From Anaerolineaceae bacterium (GTDB taxonomy: Bacteria; Chloroflexota; Anaerolineae; JAAYZQ01), in the NCBI GenBank assembly GCA_012514775.1, contig JAAYZQ010000476.1:1-8677 (forward strand): a DNA stretch of 8,677 bases. The letters run 5' to 3'. Under the pieces are notes generated by a model. It was not told where the DNA came from. It worked only from the letters and a program-made list of their open reading frames with translations, and did not search any database. Shown one piece after another: positions 1 to 7,267 of the stretch. A program made the position numbers and the translations under genes. Each line of letters opens with the position of its first letter. The stretch's first letter is position 1.

Positions 1-33
1 GAGCGCGGCCTAGACGTCGAGAACACGAGGTGA
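1..33 (+). CDS. Possible C-terminal tail of a rightward gene (partial)
   Basis: Frame 1 reads ten sense codons (ERGLDVENTR) and then TGA at 31-33, two bases before a strong GC-rich hairpin. A stop codon followed at once by a terminator-like hairpin is what the end of a rightward gene looks like, and it would converge on prmC. The other two forward frames fit less well: one stops at once and the other runs through the hairpin. Ten codons are far too few to identify a family, and the stop could be chance. No function is proposed. Confidence 0.3.
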   Translation, partial: ERGLDVENTR

Positions 34-34
34 G

Positions 35-66
35 GCTCCCTACCCCCGGGTAGGGAGCTTGCCTTT
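35..66 (+). terminator. Hairpin, probable intrinsic terminator for the rightward upstream gene
   Basis: Positions 35-45 (GCTCCCTACCC) are perfectly complementary to 48-58 (GGGTAGGGAGC). This gives an 11-bp stem if the CC loop could form, realistically 9 bp with a six-base loop. The stem is followed by TTGCCTTTT (59-67), an interrupted U-tract. Read leftward the hairpin has no T-run after it, so it fits rightward transcription and is not an obvious terminator for prmC. The broken U-tract lowers confidence. Confidence 0.55.
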
Positions 67-120
67 TACCCTCCCGGCAGCGCGTCGCGTGTGAGGACAT
101 GCCCCGGGCCCGGCCCTCCG

Positions 121-969
121 TTACGTTTGTACGATGACAAGCCGGTCCAGCCCGGCATAGTCCTGGTGCACCTCTACCCGGGCCCGGGGGAAGTGCTCGC
201 CGGCCAGCGCCCGTGCCGCCTCTCCCTGTGCGGCGCCGATCTCCAGGAGAACCGCTCCCCCGGGTCTCAGGTGGGGGCGGGCCGAGGCCAGCAATCGGCG
301 GATGACCTCCAGCCCCCCGGAGCCTCCGTCCAGGGCCGCCCTGGGCTCGTACTCCCGGATCTCCGGGGCCAGCGCCCCCCACTCTTCGCTGCCCACGTAG
401 GGCAGATTGGCGCATACCAGGTGTACCGCTTCGGGCAGTGGGGCCAGTAGGTCGCCCTGGAGGCAGAGGACGCGATCCGCCACGCCATGGCGCCGGGCAT
501 TTTCACTGGTGACGGCCAGGGGGTCCGGCGTTTCGTCCAGGGCATAGACCGTGGCGTCGGGCAGGTGCACGGCCAGGGCGACGGCGATGGCCCCGCTCCC
601 GGCCCCCACGTCGGCAACCAGGGCGGGCCCGGACAGCCGCCGGGCCAGGTCCAGCGCCCGTTCCACGAGCAGCTCGGTCTCGGGGCGGGGGATCAACACC
701 CGGGGATCGACGGCCAGATCCAGCCCGAAGAACTCCCGGTGGCCGGTGATGTAGGCCAGGGGCTCGCGGCGCGCCCTCCGCGCCGCCAGGTCTCGAAAGC
801 GTGTCAGCTCCTTGGGCGTCAGCGGCCGCTCGGGATGGGCAAGCACCCAGGCGCGGTTGGTCCCCGCGGCGTGGGCCAGGAGCAGCTCTGCCTCCAGGCG
901 CGGCGACTCTACGCCCTCGCTTTCCAGTGTCTGCACCGCCTGAAGCACAGCCTGGCGGACGTCGACCAT
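121..969 (-). CDS. prmC: Peptide chain release factor N5-glutamine methyltransferase PrmC (HemK)
   Basis: PrmC transfers a methyl group from S-adenosylmethionine to the glutamine of the GGQ motif of release factors RF1 and RF2 in the cytoplasm, which speeds peptide release. The 282-aa length is normal for the family. An N-terminal helical release-factor-binding domain (about 1-85) is followed by the PrmC signature at 69-99 (REPLAYITGHREFFG, then IPRPETE). The Rossmann SAM-binding glycine loop is at 118-130 (VADVGAGSGAIAV), the substrate-glutamine motif NLPY at 188-191, and EPRAALDGG at 208-216. The catalytic motif is usually NPPY; here its second residue is Leu. The ATG start lies 10 bp after the prfA stop with no clear Shine-Dalgarno, which suggests translational coupling in a prfA-prmC operon. 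That gene order is widespread in bacteria and matches the enzyme-substrate relationship. Confidence 0.97.
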   Translation of the reverse strand: MVDVRQAVLQAVQTLESEGVESPRLEAELLLAHAAGTNRAWVLAHPERPLTPKELTRFRDLAARRARREPLAYITGHREFFGLDLAVDPRVLIPRPETELLVERALDLARRLSGPALVADVGAGSGAIAVALAVHLPDATVYALDETPDPLAVTSENARRHGVADRVLCLQGDLLAPLPEAVHLVCANLPYVGSEEWGALAPEIREYEPRAALDGGSGGLEVIRRLLASARPHLRPGGAVLLEIGAAQGEAARALAGEHFPRARVEVHQDYAGLDRLVIVQT

Positions 970-979
970 GGCCGGCCCG

Positions 980-2050
<1,071 letters not shown>

Positions 2051-2058
2051 GGGTAGAA

Positions 2059-2064
2059 CTCCTT
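2059..2064 (-). promoter_or_regulatory. Shine-Dalgarno of prfA
   Basis: AAGGAG on the minus strand with 8 bases to the GTG at 2050. It decides the prfA start codon and shows that the organism uses canonical ribosome binding sites. This contrasts with the two diverging membrane-protein genes, which have no room for one. Confidence 0.85.
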
Positions 2065-2109
2065 CGCATTGGGCCGGGCATGGCAGCGAACCTTGCCCGC
2101 CTGTTGCCC

Positions 2110-2138
2110 ATCATACGGCAAAACGTGCGCTGCGTCAA
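2110..2138 (-). promoter_or_regulatory. Sigma70-type promoter of the prfA-prmC operon
   Basis: On the minus strand, a -35 box TTGACG (2138-2133) and a -10 box TATGAT (2115-2110) are separated by exactly 17 bases. Each hexamer differs from consensus at one position. The predicted start near 2103 leaves a leader of about 53 bases that contains the prfA Shine-Dalgarno. The promoter is read from sequence only. Confidence 0.75.
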
Positions 2139-2197
2139 GGCGCTGGCGCGGCAAGACTGCCCTGCGCCGGCGGGGTGGGCTTGGTTGCCGGTCGCCC

Positions 2198-2226
2198 TTG
2201 CCCCGGAGCCCCTCCTGGAGTATAAT
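2198..2226 (+). promoter_or_regulatory. Sigma70-type promoter of the first membrane-protein gene, short leader
   Basis: TTGCCC (2198-2203) and a perfect TATAAT (2221-2226) are 17 bases apart. The predicted transcription start is near 2233 and the ATG is at 2242, so the leader would be about 9 bases, too short for a Shine-Dalgarno at normal spacing. A small inverted repeat, CTCC-T-GGAG (2212-2220), abuts the -10 box. The -35 boxes of this promoter and the diverging prfA promoter lie about 60 bp apart, back to back. Confidence 0.75.
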
Positions 2227-2241
2227 AGCCGCAACTTACGC

Positions 2242-4746
2242 ATGGAGCAAGAGGTGCGAAGAACCACCCTGGCGGTGCTGCTGATCTCGATCGTCCTGAG
2301 CCTGCTGCTCACCTATCCACTTTCCGCTCACCTGGCGACGGCGGTGGAGGACCGTCAGGACGCGCTCCTCAACGTGTGGATCATGGCCTGGGATGGCCAC
2401 CAGCTCCTGGCCGATCCCCTCCATCTTTTTGACGCCAATATCTTTTATCCCTACCCGCGCACCCTGGCCTATTCCGAGCTGCTCCTGGGCAACGCCCTCC
2501 TGGCGCTGCCGCTGACGGCCGCCAGCGGCAACCCGGTGTTGGGCTACAACGCCTTCTTGCTACTGTCCTTCATCCTCTCGGCCCTGGGCACCTACCTCCT
2601 GGTCCTGAAGCTTACCCGCTCGCCGGCCGCCGGGCTCGTGGCGGGGCTGGCCTATGCCTTTTCGGCCTACCGCATGACCAATCTGGCCCAGGCCCAGCTT
2701 CTCACGACCCAGTGGATGCCCTTTGCCCTCCTGGCCCTCTATGGCCTGTTGCGCCGGCCGGGCCCGCGCCCGGCGGCGGCCCTGGTCCTCTTTTTCTGGC
2801 TGCAGGCAGTGTCTTCTTTCTATTATGCCATCCTCCTGGCCCTGGCCCTGGCCGGCGTCGCCGTCTACGAGGGGTTGGCGGCCCTGCCTCCCGGGCTGGC
2901 CCGGGGGAAGGATGCGCAGGGGGCACGCGGCCCGCGCGGCCGGGCGCTGGCAGCACTGCTCCTGGCCGCGGCCTGCTGCCTGCTCTCCGTCCTGCCCTTC
3001 GCCCTGCCCTACTTTCGGGTGCAGCGCGAGCTTGGCTTTGAGCGAAGCCTGGCCGACAGCGAGCCCTTTTCGGCCAGCCTGCGGCAATATGCCATGGTGC
3101 CGCCCAATAGCTTGCTCCATGGCCGCTGGCTGCCCAGCGACGCGACGCCCATCGCCGGCGGCTACCCGGTGGATGCCCTCTTTCCGGGACTGGCCGTCCT
3201 GGCGCTGGCCGCCTGGGGGCTGCTGCGCGGCGCCGGCCGCCGTCGCTGGTTCTTTGTCCTGCTGTTCGCGGGCGCGCTGATCCTGTCCTTCGGCCCGCGC
3301 CTGTACCTGGCGCCCGGCGAGCCGGCGGGCCTGGACGTGGCGCTGCCCTATGCCTGGCTGTACGCCCTCGTGCCCGGGTTCAAGGCGCTGCGCGCGCCCG
3401 TGCGTTTCGACGCCCTGGTCTCGCTCTGCCTGGCCGTGCTGGCGGGCTACGGTCTGGCCGCCATCCTGGGGCCAGGGCCGGGCCGGCCGCGCCTGGCGGG
3501 TCCCCTGGTGGCTGCTTGTGCCCTCCTCGTCGTCGCGGAATCGGCCGCCTGGCCCGCGGCCCGGGCCGAGCCGGTGCCCGTGGGCGCCGAGCTGCCCCCC
3601 GTCGTCGAGTGGCTGGCGGGCGAGGCGCCGGAAGGGCCCATCCTGGAGCTGCCCATGGCCTTCACCCCCGGCGGGCCGCGGCTCGACTACCAGTACCTGT
3701 CCACCTACCACTGGCGTCCCACGCCCGACGGCTACAGCGGCTTTATCCCCCCGGCCCACGGCCAGATCGTCTACGAGATGGAGCGGTTTCCCGCGGAGCG
3801 TGCCGTGAGCTTGCTCCAGGCCCTGGGCGTGCGCCTCGTCGTCCTGCACGGCGGACGACTGGCGCCAGAGCGCCTGGCCGAGGTGGAGGCGGCGCTGCCC
3901 GCTGCGCCCGACCTGGCCCCCCTCACCGTCCTGGCCGGCACGGGGCCCGGGCAGGGTCGCGACCTGGTCTATGCCGTCTCGCCCCGCGCCGTGGACCCCG
4001 CCGGTCTCCAGGTGAGCGTCTACTTTCCGCCCCAGGCCCCGGCCGGCCGGCCCTACACCGCCTACCTGGTGGCCCTCAACCCCGGGCAGAGGAGCCTGGC
4101 CCTGCCGCCCACGGCCCGCCTGCAGCCCACCTTTGCCTGGCAGCCGGCCGGCGAGAGCGCCGGGCAAGGCACCGCCACCGCCGCGGGCCTGCCCCTGGTG
4201 ACCTCGCCCGATGGCGGCGCGGCGGTCGTTGCCCTCACCGTGGAGGCGCCGCCCGGCGAGGGCAGGTTTCGCCTGGCCCTGGGTGAGGAGCGAGGCCCCC
4301 TGGGCAGTTGGAAGGCCGCGGGGGAGGTCGAGTTCGGCGCCACGGCCAGCCTTGACCAGCCTGTCCCGGCGCGCCTTGTGGACTGGGAGCACCCGGCCGC
4401 CGTCCGGGCCGGCGCCGACCTGGACGTGGACCTCACGTGGCGCGCCCTGGGCAAGATCGACGCCTATTACAGCGTCTACCTGAAGCTCCTGGACGCCGGG
4501 GGCAACGCCCTGGCCGGCTGGGATGGCGAGCCCGGCGGTGGCCAGGCGCCAACGCTCCTGTGGGTGCCTGGCGAAACCGTCGAGGATCGGATTCGCCTGT
4601 CCATCCCGGCGGGCACGCCCGCCGGCGAGTACCGCCTGGTGGCCGGCATGTACCGGGCCGAGGACCTGGCCCGCTGCCTGACCCTGGACGCCGGCGGCCG
4701 GCCCATCCCGGAGATCCTGCTGGGGACCGTTCGCGTCGAGCCCTGA
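2242..4746 (+). CDS. Polytopic membrane protein, GT-C/YfhO-like, with C-terminal beta-sandwich
   Basis: An 834-aa protein probably sitting in the cytoplasmic membrane and acting outside it on a lipid-linked sugar or surface glycan. Roughly ten to twelve hydrophobic segments span about 8-435. The first outer loop carries an acidic EDRQD (36-40) and is followed by FDANIFYPY (63-71), the layout of GT-C-fold glycosyltransferases, where an acidic residue in that loop is catalytic. ALRAPVRF (382-389) before AVLAGYGLA resembles YfhO-type proteins. A soluble region (about 445-585) carries STYHWRPTPDGYSGFIPP (487-504) and then LLQALGVRLVVLH. Residues about 586-700 look beta-rich and 703-834 form a module also found twice in the next protein. 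The start is the ATG just behind a TATAAT box; an in-frame ATG at 2080 would place both divergent promoters inside the gene. The family is judged by pattern recall and the substrate is unknown. Confidence 0.85.
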   Translation: MEQEVRRTTLAVLLISIVLSLLLTYPLSAHLATAVEDRQDALLNVWIMAWDGHQLLADPLHLFDANIFYPYPRTLAYSELLLGNALLALPLTAASGNPVLGYNAFLLLSFILSALGTYLLVLKLTRSPAAGLVAGLAYAFSAYRMTNLAQAQLLTTQWMPFALLALYGLLRRPGPRPAAALVLFFWLQAVSSFYYAILLALALAGVAVYEGLAALPPGLARGKDAQGARGPRGRALAALLLAAACCLLSVLPFALPYFRVQRELGFERSLADSEPFSASLRQYAMVPPNSLLHGRWLPSDATPIAGGYPVDALFPGLAVLALAAWGLLRGAGRRRWFFVLLFAGALILSFGPRLYLAPGEPAGLDVALPYAWLYALVPGFKALRAPVRFDALVSLCLAVLAGYGLAAILGPGPGRPRLAGPLVAACALLVVAESAAWPAARAEPVPVGAELPPVVEWLAGEAPEGPILELPMAFTPGGPRLDYQYLSTYHWRPTPDGYSGFIPPAHGQIVYEMERFPAERAVSLLQALGVRLVVLHGGRLAPERLAEVEAALPAAPDLAPLTVLAGTGPGQGRDLVYAVSPRAVDPAGLQVSVYFPPQAPAGRPYTAYLVALNPGQRSLALPPTARLQPTFAWQPAGESAGQGTATAAGLPLVTSPDGGAAVVALTVEAPPGEGRFRLALGEERGPLGSWKAAGEVEFGATASLDQPVPARLVDWEHPAAVRAGADLDVDLTWRALGKIDAYYSVYLKLLDAGGNALAGWDGEPGGGQAPTLLWVPGETVEDRIRLSIPAGTPAGEYRLVAGMYRAEDLARCLTLDAGGRPIPEILLGTVRVEP

Positions 4747-4759
4747 TCGCTCGCGGAAC
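4729..4759 (+). terminator. Bulged hairpin over the stop codon, possible weak terminator
   Basis: Pairing 4729-4741 with 4749-4759 gives 11 base pairs with two single-base bulges (G4733 and T4736) and a seven-base loop that contains the TGA stop at 4744-4746. A T-rich stretch follows from 4768 (TTTTCAATTTTT), but it starts eight bases past the stem, further than in a standard intrinsic terminator. It could reduce read-through into the next gene, which has its own promoter, or be incidental in this GC-rich sequence. Confidence 0.3.
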
Positions 4760-4774
4760 AGACATCCTTTTCAA

Positions 4775-4804
4775 TTTTTCCTTTGCCCCCGGCCGGGGTA
4801 TAAT
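4775..4804 (+). promoter_or_regulatory. TATAAT promoter of the second membrane-protein gene, leaderless
   Basis: A perfect TATAAT at 4799-4804 ends 10 bases before the ATG at 4815. A start about 7 bases after the -10 box falls near 4811, leaving at most about 4 bases of leader, so the message is probably leaderless. The -35 is weak: only a T-rich TTTTTC-like stretch around 4775-4781 lies at the right distance. A TTGCCC at 4783-4788 is only 10 bases from the -10 box and cannot serve. A 12-bp perfect palindrome (4787-4798) fills the spacer next to the -10 box. Confidence 0.65.
4787..4798. promoter_or_regulatory. Perfect 12-bp palindrome abutting the -10 box, candidate operator
   Basis: CCCCGGCCGGGG is its own reverse complement and ends on the base before TATAAT. 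A regulator bound here would block polymerase. In 70% G+C DNA a palindrome made only of G and C is not very rare, so this is a candidate on position alone. Confidence 0.25.
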
Positions 4805-4814
4805 ATCGACACCT

Positions 4815-7124
4815 ATGGAACACGCAGCGCGCCGCTCGCAGACAAATAGCAGCCGCTGGTTGGTCCGTGCCCTGTGGGTCCTGGCCCTGGCCGGGCTCGT
4901 CTACCTGGCCGCCCTCACGGTATGGCTGGCCGTCAGCGGGCTGTTCTTTCCCTACCAGCTCGACTATGGCGAGGGCTACCTGTTGCACTTTGTGCGCGAG
5001 TGGTCCCGGGGAGAGCCCATCTACAAGCAGGCCGCCGGCTACCCCTACATCGTGGCCAACTACCCGCCCCTGGACATTGTCCTGGCCCTGGCGCTGGTGC
5101 CCGTCCTGGGGCTGAGCTATGCCGCGGGGCGCATCTGGACGCTGCTGGCCGTCGTGGCCGTCGCCGGCCTCGTCGCTGCCTGGGTGCGCCGCGAGGGGGG
5201 GCGCTGGCCCGTGGCGGTCGCCGCCGCCCTTTTCCTGGCCGGCTCGCCCGCGATCTATCACTGGGCGCCCCTGTTTCGCGTGGACCTCCCGGGCCTGGCC
5301 CTGACCCTGGGCGGGCTGTACGTCGTTGCCGTGGCCTATCCAACCGGCAGCGCCCCTGCCCGCCCGCGCCTGTTGTGGCTGGCCGTCGTCCTCTTTGTGG
5401 CGGGGTTGTATGCCAAGCAGTCCTTCCTGTTCGCTCCCGCCGCGGCCGTGGCCTACCTTCTGGTCGTCCAGCGGCGGGCGGCCGTCGTTTTGGTGGCGGC
5501 CATGGGCCTTTTGGGCGGAGGACTCTTTCTGCTGATCAATTATCTCACCGGGGGCGGCTTCTGGTTCGGGCTGGTGACCAGCAACGTCAACCCCTTCCTC
5601 TGGCCCGAGTTCTGGAAGCAGCAAGCCGATTTCTGGGGCACTTTTGCCCCCATTGCCCTCCTGGCCGCTGCCTATGCCGTGGAAAAGTTCTGGCTGCGCC
5701 GCCGGGAGCCCCTCCTTCCTCGCCTGAGCCCCCTGGACTTTTATCTTGGCACCGCCCTCCTCAGCCTGTGGCTGGCGGGCAAAGCCGGCGCCTGGGAGAA
5801 CTATTTTTTCGAGGCCCAGGTGGCTCTGACGCTGGCCGCCGGCTTGGCCCTGGCGCGCCTCGCCGCCCGCCCTGCCCTCCTGGCCCGGGCGGCGGTACCC
5901 CTCCTGGTACTCCTCCAGGTTGGCTTCATGTGGCACACTCCCCGCGCCGCCGAGCGCTTTATCAGGCTCACGGCCGAGTCCAACGAGGCCATGGCCCCCA
6001 TTCTGGCGGCCACGCCCGACCCCATCTTTTCCGAGGACATGGGGCTGCTGGTGACCAACGGCAAGGTCCTGGACTACTGCTCCTTCCAGTACAGCCAGCT
6101 CGCCCGGGCCGGCCGGTGGGATCAGGCCTGGGAGCTGGACCGGTTGCGCAGCCGCGCGGCGAACCTGGTCGTCCTGGAGCGGGGCACGCGCCTGGACGTC
6201 GATCGCTACCAGCGCTTTACCCGCGAGTTTCTCTCCGAGCTGGACCGCAACTACCATCACGAGGCGACGGTGGGCAAGTACGAGCTTTACCGGCCCGATC
6301 CCCTGCAGCGCGAGAGGCGGGCGGCCTTTGGCGCCGACCTGGCCCTGGTGGGCTGGAGCGTGGAGGGGTTGGCCGGCGTCGAGCTGGTGCCCGGCGACCC
6401 GCTGACCCTGACGGTGGTGTGGCAGGCGCGGCAGGCGCCGGCCGCCGACTATACCGCCTTTGCCCACCTGGTGGACGAGGCCGGGCAGGGTTGGGCCGGC
6501 GACGACCACCAGCCCCACGGCGGTCTCTATCCCACGACGGCCTGGGGCGCCGGCGAGATGGTGCGCGATCGCTTCAGCCTGGCCCTGCCCGCGGACGCGC
6601 CCCCTGGCCTCTACCACCTGCAGGTGGGCTGGTACGAGCCGGCCGGCGACGAGCGCCTGGCAGTGGCCGGCGGCAGCAGCCAGCGCCTGGCCGTCCTGCC
6701 CGTGGCCTGGAGCGGCACGGGGGGCGCCACCCTGGAGCCCCTGGCTACCCGCTTTGGTCCGGCCATCGACCTGGCGGGCTGGGCGTGGGAGGCGGAGCCG
6801 GGCGCGCTGATCGTCACGCTGCGATGGACGGCGGCCGCCTACCCGGAGACCGACTACACGGTGTTCGTGCACCTGGTGCGGCCCGGCGACGATCATGCCC
6901 TGGCCCAGGGCGACGGGCCGCCCCTGGGCGGGCGCTGGCCCACTTTCCTGTGGCCGCCCGGCCTGCGCGTCGACGACGAGCATCGGGTGCCCCTGCCCGA
7001 CGGCCTGCCCCCGGGACCCTACGAGCTGCTGGTGGGCCTCTACGACCCCGCGACCGGCGCGCGCCTGCCCCTGGCCGATGGCTCCGACGCCCTGCGGCTG
7101 CCCCTGCGCCTGAACAAAGAGTAA
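4815..7124 (+). CDS. GT-C-like polytopic membrane glycosyltransferase with two C-terminal beta-sandwich modules
   Basis: A 769-aa protein, probably an integral membrane glycosyltransferase that uses a lipid-linked sugar outside the membrane. After a short basic N-terminus, about twelve hydrophobic segments run from 17 to 373. The first outer loop carries QLDYGEGYLLHFVREW (48-63) and then ANYPPLD (81-87); D50 and E53 sit where GT-C enzymes place catalytic acids. FRVDLPGLAL (154-163) and WENYFFEAQ (327-335) look like further conserved motifs. A soluble stretch (about 374-500) leads to two related beta-sandwich modules, about 507-625 and 636-769. They share the pattern W-x-A, DY-x-F-x-HLV, PT-x-x-W, D-x-x-x-x-LP, PPG-x-Y-x-L-x-VG-x-Y. 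The ATG at 4815 is chosen because it lies just behind a TATAAT box; an earlier in-frame start at 4437 would overlap the preceding gene by about 310 bp. It follows that gene by 68 bp on the same strand. The substrate is unknown. Confidence 0.85.
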   Translation: MEHAARRSQTNSSRWLVRALWVLALAGLVYLAALTVWLAVSGLFFPYQLDYGEGYLLHFVREWSRGEPIYKQAAGYPYIVANYPPLDIVLALALVPVLGLSYAAGRIWTLLAVVAVAGLVAAWVRREGGRWPVAVAAALFLAGSPAIYHWAPLFRVDLPGLALTLGGLYVVAVAYPTGSAPARPRLLWLAVVLFVAGLYAKQSFLFAPAAAVAYLLVVQRRAAVVLVAAMGLLGGGLFLLINYLTGGGFWFGLVTSNVNPFLWPEFWKQQADFWGTFAPIALLAAAYAVEKFWLRRREPLLPRLSPLDFYLGTALLSLWLAGKAGAWENYFFEAQVALTLAAGLALARLAARPALLARAAVPLLVLLQVGFMWHTPRAAERFIRLTAESNEAMAPILAATPDPIFSEDMGLLVTNGKVLDYCSFQYSQLARAGRWDQAWELDRLRSRAANLVVLERGTRLDVDRYQRFTREFLSELDRNYHHEATVGKYELYRPDPLQRERRAAFGADLALVGWSVEGLAGVELVPGDPLTLTVVWQARQAPAADYTAFAHLVDEAGQGWAGDDHQPHGGLYPTTAWGAGEMVRDRFSLALPADAPPGLYHLQVGWYEPAGDERLAVAGGSSQRLAVLPVAWSGTGGATLEPLATRFGPAIDLAGWAWEAEPGALIVTLRWTAAAYPETDYTVFVHLVRPGDDHALAQGDGPPLGGRWPTFLWPPGLRVDDEHRVPLPDGLPPGPYELLVGLYDPATGARLPLADGSDALRLPLRLNKE

Positions 7125-7149
7125 TCCCGGCGTTCGAGCCAGGTGTTTT

Positions 7150-7172
7150 GGCGCCGTGGGATGTCCGGCGCC
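7150..7172. repeat. Inverted repeat GGCGCCG/CGGCGCC after the second membrane-protein gene
   Basis: GGCGCCG (7150-7156) and CGGCGCC (7166-7172) form a perfect 7-bp stem with a nine-base loop. No T-run follows in either direction, so it is not a standard intrinsic terminator. It could be a 3'-end-stabilising hairpin of the rightward message, which has no other clear terminator. Confidence 0.35.
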
Positions 7173-7177
7173 GGGCG

Positions 7178-7221
7178 AATAAAAAGGAGCCAGGCTGCGG
7201 GCCGCGCCTCAGCCTGGCTCC
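7178..7221 (-). terminator. Intrinsic terminator of the protease gene
   Basis: GGAGCCAGGCTG (7186-7197) pairs perfectly with CAGCCTGGCTCC (7210-7221), a 12-bp stem with a twelve-base GC-rich loop. Read leftward it is followed at once by TTTTTATT (7185-7178), a proper U-tract. It lies 46 bp past the protease stop codon. Read rightward there is no T-run after the stem, so its direction is leftward. Confidence 0.9.
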
Positions 7222-7236
7222 GGTCAGAACTCGGGC

Positions 7237-7252
7237 AGGGTGGCAACACCCT
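7237..7252. other. Small hairpin with a GCAA tetraloop (plus strand)
   Basis: AGGGTG (7237-7242) and CACCCT (7247-7252) enclose GCAA, a GNRA-type loop if transcribed rightward; leftward the loop is TTGC. It lies between the protease stop and its terminator. It may be a minor 3'-end structure or chance. Confidence 0.2.
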
Positions 7253-7267
7253 ACCCATCGTTTGTCG

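Noticed and set aside
2067..2069. An ATG upstream of the prfA GTG
   Set aside because: It overlaps the Shine-Dalgarno and is out of frame with prfA (19 bases from the GTG).
2080..2241. Upstream extension of the first membrane protein by 54 residues
   Set aside because: The added residues cover both divergent promoters and do not resemble a membrane-protein N-terminus. The hydrophobic start MEQEVRRTTLAVLL begins just behind the TATAAT box.
2560..4392. A 610-codon open frame on the minus strand opposite the first membrane-protein gene
   Set aside because: Same shadow composition, with no domain, promoter or ribosome site that I can see.
4437..4814. Upstream extension of the second membrane protein by 126 residues
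   Set aside because: It would overlap the first protein's conserved C-terminal module by about 310 bp, and the added residues are Arg/Gly/Pro-rich shadow sequence.
4476..6983. An 835-codon open frame on the minus strand opposite the second membrane-protein gene
   Set aside because: It lacks recognisable domains and its composition (Gly, Gln, Arg and Ala rich, low hydrophobicity) is typical of an antisense shadow. In very GC-rich genes the complementary stop triplets are rarely used, so long antisense frames arise passively. The plus-strand frame has membrane segments, motifs and a promoter.
7136..7194. Direct repeat GAGCCAGG at 7136-7143 and 7187-7194
   Set aside because: The second copy is part of the terminator stem. 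Eight bases repeated once, without further similarity around them, is not evidence of a mobile element.
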